Source of the DNA: Plasmodium brasilianum
Taxonomy: Eukaryota > Apicomplexa > Aconoidasida > Haemosporida > Plasmodiidae
Reading direction: 5' to 3'
Length of the DNA: 64,000 nucleotides
NCBI RefSeq assembly: GCF_023973825.1
Contig: NC_090116.1
Span: 186,001-250,000, forward strand
A program made the translations under genes and the position numbers. This document shows, piece by piece, positions 61,975 through 64,000 of the stretch (position 1 is its first letter; each line of letters opens with the position of its first letter). The notes below the pieces were generated by a model. That model searched no databases and was not told the DNA's origin. It saw nothing but the letters and a program-made list of their open reading frames with translations.

Positions 61975-62085
61975 AATGTAATACATCAATGTAATACATC
62001 AATGTAATACATCAATGTAATGCATCAATGTAATGCATCGATGTAATATATCAATCTAATGTATTAATGTAATATATCAATACTC
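61975..62085. repeat. 13-bp minisatellite
   Basis: About five good copies of AATACATCAATGT/AATGCATCAATGT, then worn copies (AATATATCAATCT, AATGTATTAATGT, AATATATCAATAC). It is non-coding and upstream of the alpha/beta hydrolase gene. Confidence 0.9.
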
Positions 62086-62285
62086 CTATTTTTACGCCAA
62101 AAATTGCACTAAAAAGTATTTGTACATATGAGTATATATGTTGGCACATTAATTAATATTTTTTTATATACATTTTGTAATTATAAAATATTAAAAAAAA
62201 AAATTCTTTTTTTTTACTTTAAAATGTTATATATCCAAGCAGAAAAATATTTTTACTTACAAGCATCAAAGTTGTAATACAATGC

Positions 62286-62507
62286 ATGAATTATATAGAT
62301 AAATTATTCAAAAAGTTATTGGACAAAAAAAAAATTGAAAATATTAAAAAAAAAAATCATAAACAAATTATTTCTCTAATAAAAAAAATAAATAAAATTC
62401 CTTATATATTAATAAAAAATAACTGCAATTCGAAATTATGTCCACCGTTACAAATGAAAAAAAAAAAATTGTACACATGTATTTGTCCATGTACGTACAA
62501 TAAATAA
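62286..62507 (+). CDS. Doubtful 73-aa Lys-rich ORF
   Basis: An ATG-to-stop frame beginning MNYIDKLFKKLLDKKKIENI, with KNNCNSKLCPPLQM and a Cys-containing end (YTCICPCTYNK). Lys content mostly reflects A runs. No intron or homology is visible and no neighbour suggests a role. It may be chance or one exon of an unrecognised gene. Confidence 0.22.
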   Translation: MNYIDKLFKKLLDKKKIENIKKKNHKQIISLIKKINKIPYILIKNNCNSKLCPPLQMKKKKLYTCICPCTYNK

Positions 62508-64000
62508 TTAAAATGTAATATTCCACACAATTTTTTAAAGAGATATTGAAAGTAAATAAATAAATATATATATATATGTTTATGTGCACATAAATCAATA
62601 CTATTTTTTAAGTAATTTATGTTTATTCCGGGGGGCGAGAACACGAAAATTTAATACTCTATTAAAATGAAATCGCACAATCATAAATATGTAATTAAAA
62701 TTCTATATACATAGTAAATACCTTATATACTACTAAAACCTAAATTCATACACAAAAACAACTGAAATGTGTAATTATATATATATATATACAAGTGTAT
62801 GTTATATGTGCATATAATTTATAATATTAAACACTACTACAGAGGTAAATATTTTCTACTAATTTCACAGTTTGTACAACAAACTACTAAATATTTAAAT
62901 GGAGTATATTCCATAACTGTCAAAAATATAGAGATATATATCTATAATATATAAATAAGCATATATGTACTAAACATAAAATAAAATTATAAATATATAC
63001 TTCTAAAAACCACGTACAAACTTGAATGAAATTTAAAATTTTCAAGTAAATAATTCTTTTCATTATAAAGAATAATTTATGTTTAATTTATATATTTTCT
63101 AATTAATTTTTTTTTAAACTTTATTATTACTATTTATTAGAAAACAAATTTTGTTTTTTTTAATATACACTGAAAAATGTGCTGCAATAAAATGTATGTA
63201 TAAAGTTTATAATGCATTTAAGTATATATATAAATATACATACAAACAATATCATGAATATAAAAAATTAATATATGTAAGATATATGATAACATAATAA
63301 TTACACATGAAGGAGATCCTTAAAAAAACAAATATATAATAAAAAAAAAAAAGAAAGAATGTTAACATAAAAATATACTTAAATGTTATATAACATGTAA
63401 TGAAGAATTTTTGTACATGTATACACCCATCCAACAACAATTTACAAAAAGAACATTTTTTTCTTCTTTTAAAGCCTCTAAAAGGGTATAAAAATAAATT
63501 GATAAAAATAATATTTTCAAACTTTTAGAAATATATATAAAATATCTTCATAAACTTTTAATATTATTTAATTTTTTCCATGCATTTATACTTATATATA
63601 TTTATACGTATACTATGTTATATATATATATTGTAATACATATAATAATTATACCCTTCTAATATATATGAGATTTTTACTTATTTGTAAATTTATATTT
63701 GTATATTTTTGTGCCGACGTATTTGTTACGTAAATAATATATATGTATATATATTTATATTTCTATAGATAACGTTGCAGCTATTTTTTTTTTTTGTAAG
63801 TTTGTTTATATATAATATATCTTTATTTTTTTAAACCGTAATTTTTTTTTTTTTTATTGCTCATGTTCTTTTTTAGCCTTTTAATTAGCAATTATTTTTA
63901 CATATGAGCTAGAAAAAAAAAAAAAAAAAAAGCCACTTCATGTTTTCATGCATGTTTCAATGAATAATTTAAAATGTAACATAAAGTTTTTTATTGTATA

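Larger units (their letters stand above)
61012..64000. other. Intergenic region to the window end
   Basis: No convincing gene. It includes A runs (61033-61046, 61209-61225), many (TA)n tracts, the 13-bp repeat at about 61975-62070 and one plus-strand ORF (62286-62507) listed separately. An A run occurs near 63912-63931. Confidence 0.5.

Noticed and set aside
1..64000. CRISPR arrays, insertion sequences, prophage, operons, riboswitches
   Set aside because: Nothing of the kind is visible, and the sequence is eukaryotic (introns, Pol III tRNA signals, spliceosome genes). The tandem repeats are contiguous minisatellites without spacers.

Overview
The window reads as nuclear DNA of a malaria parasite (Plasmodium). 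The supporting features are roughly 80% A+T, long (A)n and (TA)n tracts, Asn/Lys-rich low-complexity inserts in otherwise conserved proteins, short GTAAGT/TTTTAG introns, and two-exon genes of exported-protein type at one end. P. malariae or P. ovale looks likelier than P. falciparum or P. vivax from base composition and the style of the exported family; this is an inference, not a database result.

Layout. Positions 1 to about 14.9 kb are gene-poor and look subtelomeric. They hold a tandem pair of two-exon, two-transmembrane exported-type genes (4.7-5.6 kb and 7.05-8.27 kb), the second swollen by a 30-bp coding minisatellite, and a decayed PHIST-like exported gene (14.0-14.85 kb). A tRNA-Asn at 15.74 kb marks the start of the conserved core.

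The core, left to right, holds: an RCC1-repeat protein (-); a CWC25-like splicing factor (+); a newly read four-exon small gene (-, 21.2-22.1 kb); a very large three-exon gene resembling the B-block-binding subunit of TFIIIC (+, 23.8-35.3 kb); a compact ubiquitin protease (+); a 1068-aa unknown protein with an EINDINSS repeat (+); a small spliced gene (+, 43.86-44.19 kb); a two-exon 745-aa unknown protein (-); candidate micro-genes at 50.8-51.2 kb and 57.8-58.0 kb (-); the six-exon splicing factor CLF1/Crooked-neck (-); and an ABHD17-type alpha/beta hydrolase (-). From memory, CLF1 next to this hydrolase also occurs near the left end of P. falciparum chromosome 4, which would fit a subtelomere-to-core junction.

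The genes do not form operons. Two (CWC25 and CLF1) act in the spliceosome; the TFIIIC-like protein would act on Pol III genes such as the tRNA. Two long conserved genes are broken only at (A)12 and (A)15 runs, which points to homopolymer indels in the sequence more than to gene death. The most novel material is a set of short multi-exon genes that escape simple ORF finding, and a 16-bp minisatellite whose units change step by step along the array.
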